From contig NZ_CALIII010000266.1 of the NCBI RefSeq assembly GCF_938018145.1, forward strand, positions 1 to 6,159: a stretch of 6,159 bases of DNA, read 5' to 3'. The notes beneath the pieces were generated by a model that saw only the letters and a list, made by a program, of their open reading frames with translations, did not search any database and had not been told where the DNA came from. A program made the position numbers and the translations under genes. Positions 5,208 to 6,159 of the stretch are shown piece by piece. The first letter of the stretch is position 1; the number at the start of each line of letters is the position of its first letter. The DNA is from an uncultured Campylobacter sp. (GTDB lineage Bacteria; Campylobacterota; Campylobacteria; Campylobacterales; Campylobacteraceae).

Positions 5208-6159
5208 ATGTCTATATATTTCGTCCAAGTTATCTCATCGTTACTGGGATTTGTCCTTTTTGCAGCGTTAAACAACGACAAAAAGAGCCTAAAAGCGCTG
5301 TTTTTACCCTCGGTTTTGGGTATCGCAGCAGGCATAGTCGTTTTTAAGATCGCTAGACTCACGCTTCACGACGCCGGCGTGAAAATGGTATTTGACGCGG
5401 CTACTTTGGTATTTTTGCTAGTTAGCGCGCTTTGGATTTTTATCAAATTTAACCCTGCAAAGATGATAACGTTTTTCGCCTTGGGTGCGGGCTACGGTCT
5501 AACCTACGCTCACGCGGGCGCGAATTTTCCGGTATTTGCCGGCGAGCTACTCGATACGCAGTCTATCATCAGCCTATTTTTGATGATATTTGCGTTTTTG
5601 CTTTTACTGATTTTATTTTTCGTCGTTTCAAATTTAAAAGAGTGCCTATGCAAGCATGTTTTATGGACGTTTTCGCTTCTTTTTCTTGTAGTTTTGATAG
5701 TGCAAGCTATTTCAAACACGGGGCTTGAGTTTATGCGAGCGGGCATGATACCTACGTATCCGTGGGCGCTCTCGCTCGTGGCTAAAGGCATTTACTATAC
5801 GACGTTTGCGCAGTATTTTTTCATCTTTTCGGTTTTGATTTTGGCGGTTATAAATTTCAAAAAACGTCCGGCTCCGCTCGTAAAATCAGTCGTGGGCTCG
5901 AATAAATTTAGATTTAACAACGCGGCTAGAAATTTCATGGCGGCAAACTCAAAAAGCAGCATAGCTATCGTCGTTACGGCTCTGATTTTCGGACTCTACT
6001 ACGACCTGCACGCATCTAAACCGCCTGAGATCTCAGATCCTATCGTCGTAGAACCCGTAAACAACGAGTTTAAATTTGACGTCGAAAAACTCGCCGACAA
6101 CGAGCTTCACCGCTACGCCTACATAAACGACGAGGGCAGGGAGATAAGGTTTTTCCTCT
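5208..6159 (+). CDS. Polytopic membrane protein of the p19 iron cluster (Cj1660-like, probably DUF2318), 3'-truncated
   Basis: The reading frame is open from ATG 5208 to the window edge, giving 317 residues with no stop seen. It lies 66 bases after p19, the place held in C. jejuni by Cj1660, a membrane protein with a C-terminal DUF2318 (Fe-S-containing) domain. The visible part shows about seven hydrophobic segments, roughly at residues 4-19, 31-47, 63-80, 86-100, 121-141, 151-168 and 198-218. A basic cytoplasmic-type stretch follows (about 220-250: FKKRP, KFRFNNAARN), then another helix at about 252-265 (SIAIVVTALIFGLYY), then the beginning of a soluble, probably periplasmic domain rich in Asp/Glu (EISDPIVVEP, EFKFDVEKLADNELHRYAYIND). 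The metal-binding cysteines expected of DUF2318 would lie beyond the edge. C146 and C148 (ECLCKH) are in a loop between helices. A role in redox handling of iron during uptake is inferred from context; the function is not proven. Confidence 0.8.
   Translation, partial: MSIYFVQVISSLLGFVLFAALNNDKKSLKALFLPSVLGIAAGIVVFKIARLTLHDAGVKMVFDAATLVFLLVSALWIFIKFNPAKMITFFALGAGYGLTYAHAGANFPVFAGELLDTQSIISLFLMIFAFLLLLILFFVVSNLKECLCKHVLWTFSLLFLVVLIVQAISNTGLEFMRAGMIPTYPWALSLVAKGIYYTTFAQYFFIFSVLILAVINFKKRPAPLVKSVVGSNKFRFNNAARNFMAANSKSSIAIVVTALIFGLYYDLHASKPPEISDPIVVEPVNNEFKFDVEKLADNELHRYAYINDEGREIRFFL

Noticed and set aside
5510..5791. 93-codon open frame on the - strand
   Set aside because: It lies opposite the Cj1660-like membrane protein, whose frame is open across the whole region and has membrane-protein composition.
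1..6159. Mobile elements, CRISPR arrays, tRNA/rRNA genes
   Set aside because: I saw no transposase, terminal inverted repeats, spaced direct repeats or tRNA-like cloverleaf; the inverted repeats found are short intergenic stems after genes.

Overview
The window looks like a piece of an Epsilonproteobacterial (Campylobacterota) chromosome, most likely a Campylobacter. The evidence is the gene content (a formate dehydrogenase large/small subunit pair, then an FTR1-type iron permease, a P19 periplasmic protein and a P19-cluster membrane protein), the many AAATTT words and the T-rich promoter region. The G+C content looks moderate and the oral Campylobacter species (C. concisus/curvus/rectus/showae group) seem plausible, but the species is inference. 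All genes are on the + strand and there is almost no spare DNA.

Layout. Positions 1-1810 hold the 3' two thirds of a molybdopterin formate dehydrogenase large subunit (FdhA), cut by the left edge. Positions 1821-2381 hold its four-cluster ferredoxin-like partner (FdhB). A strong hairpin plus T-run (about 2386-2417) closes this operon. A 166-base AT-rich gap (2415-2580) carries Fur-box-like sequence and two candidate -10 elements. Next comes an iron operon: a large FTR1-family permease with a three-repeat periplasmic N-terminal region (2581-4545), the P19 iron/copper-binding periplasmic protein (4620-5141), and the start of a polytopic membrane protein of the kind found next to p19 (5208 to the right edge, incomplete). 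Hairpins separate permease from p19 and p19 from the membrane protein.

How the genes work together. FdhA and FdhB would oxidise formate and pass electrons through Fe-S clusters toward the quinone pool; the usual cytochrome b subunit (FdhC) does not follow fdhB here. The second operon matches the Fur-regulated p19 iron acquisition cluster of C. jejuni (Cj1658-Cj1660 and onward). In that system P19 binds the metal in the periplasm, the FTR1 permease moves iron across the inner membrane, and downstream membrane, ABC-transporter and thioredoxin-like proteins are thought to supply redox or accessory functions. Those later genes would lie past the right edge.

This is a recognisable system rather than a wholly new one. 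The parts most worth following up are the triplicated, uncharacterised N-terminal module of the permease, the internal hairpins that may set unequal expression of the operon, and the direct junction of an fdhC-less formate dehydrogenase operon with an iron-uptake operon.
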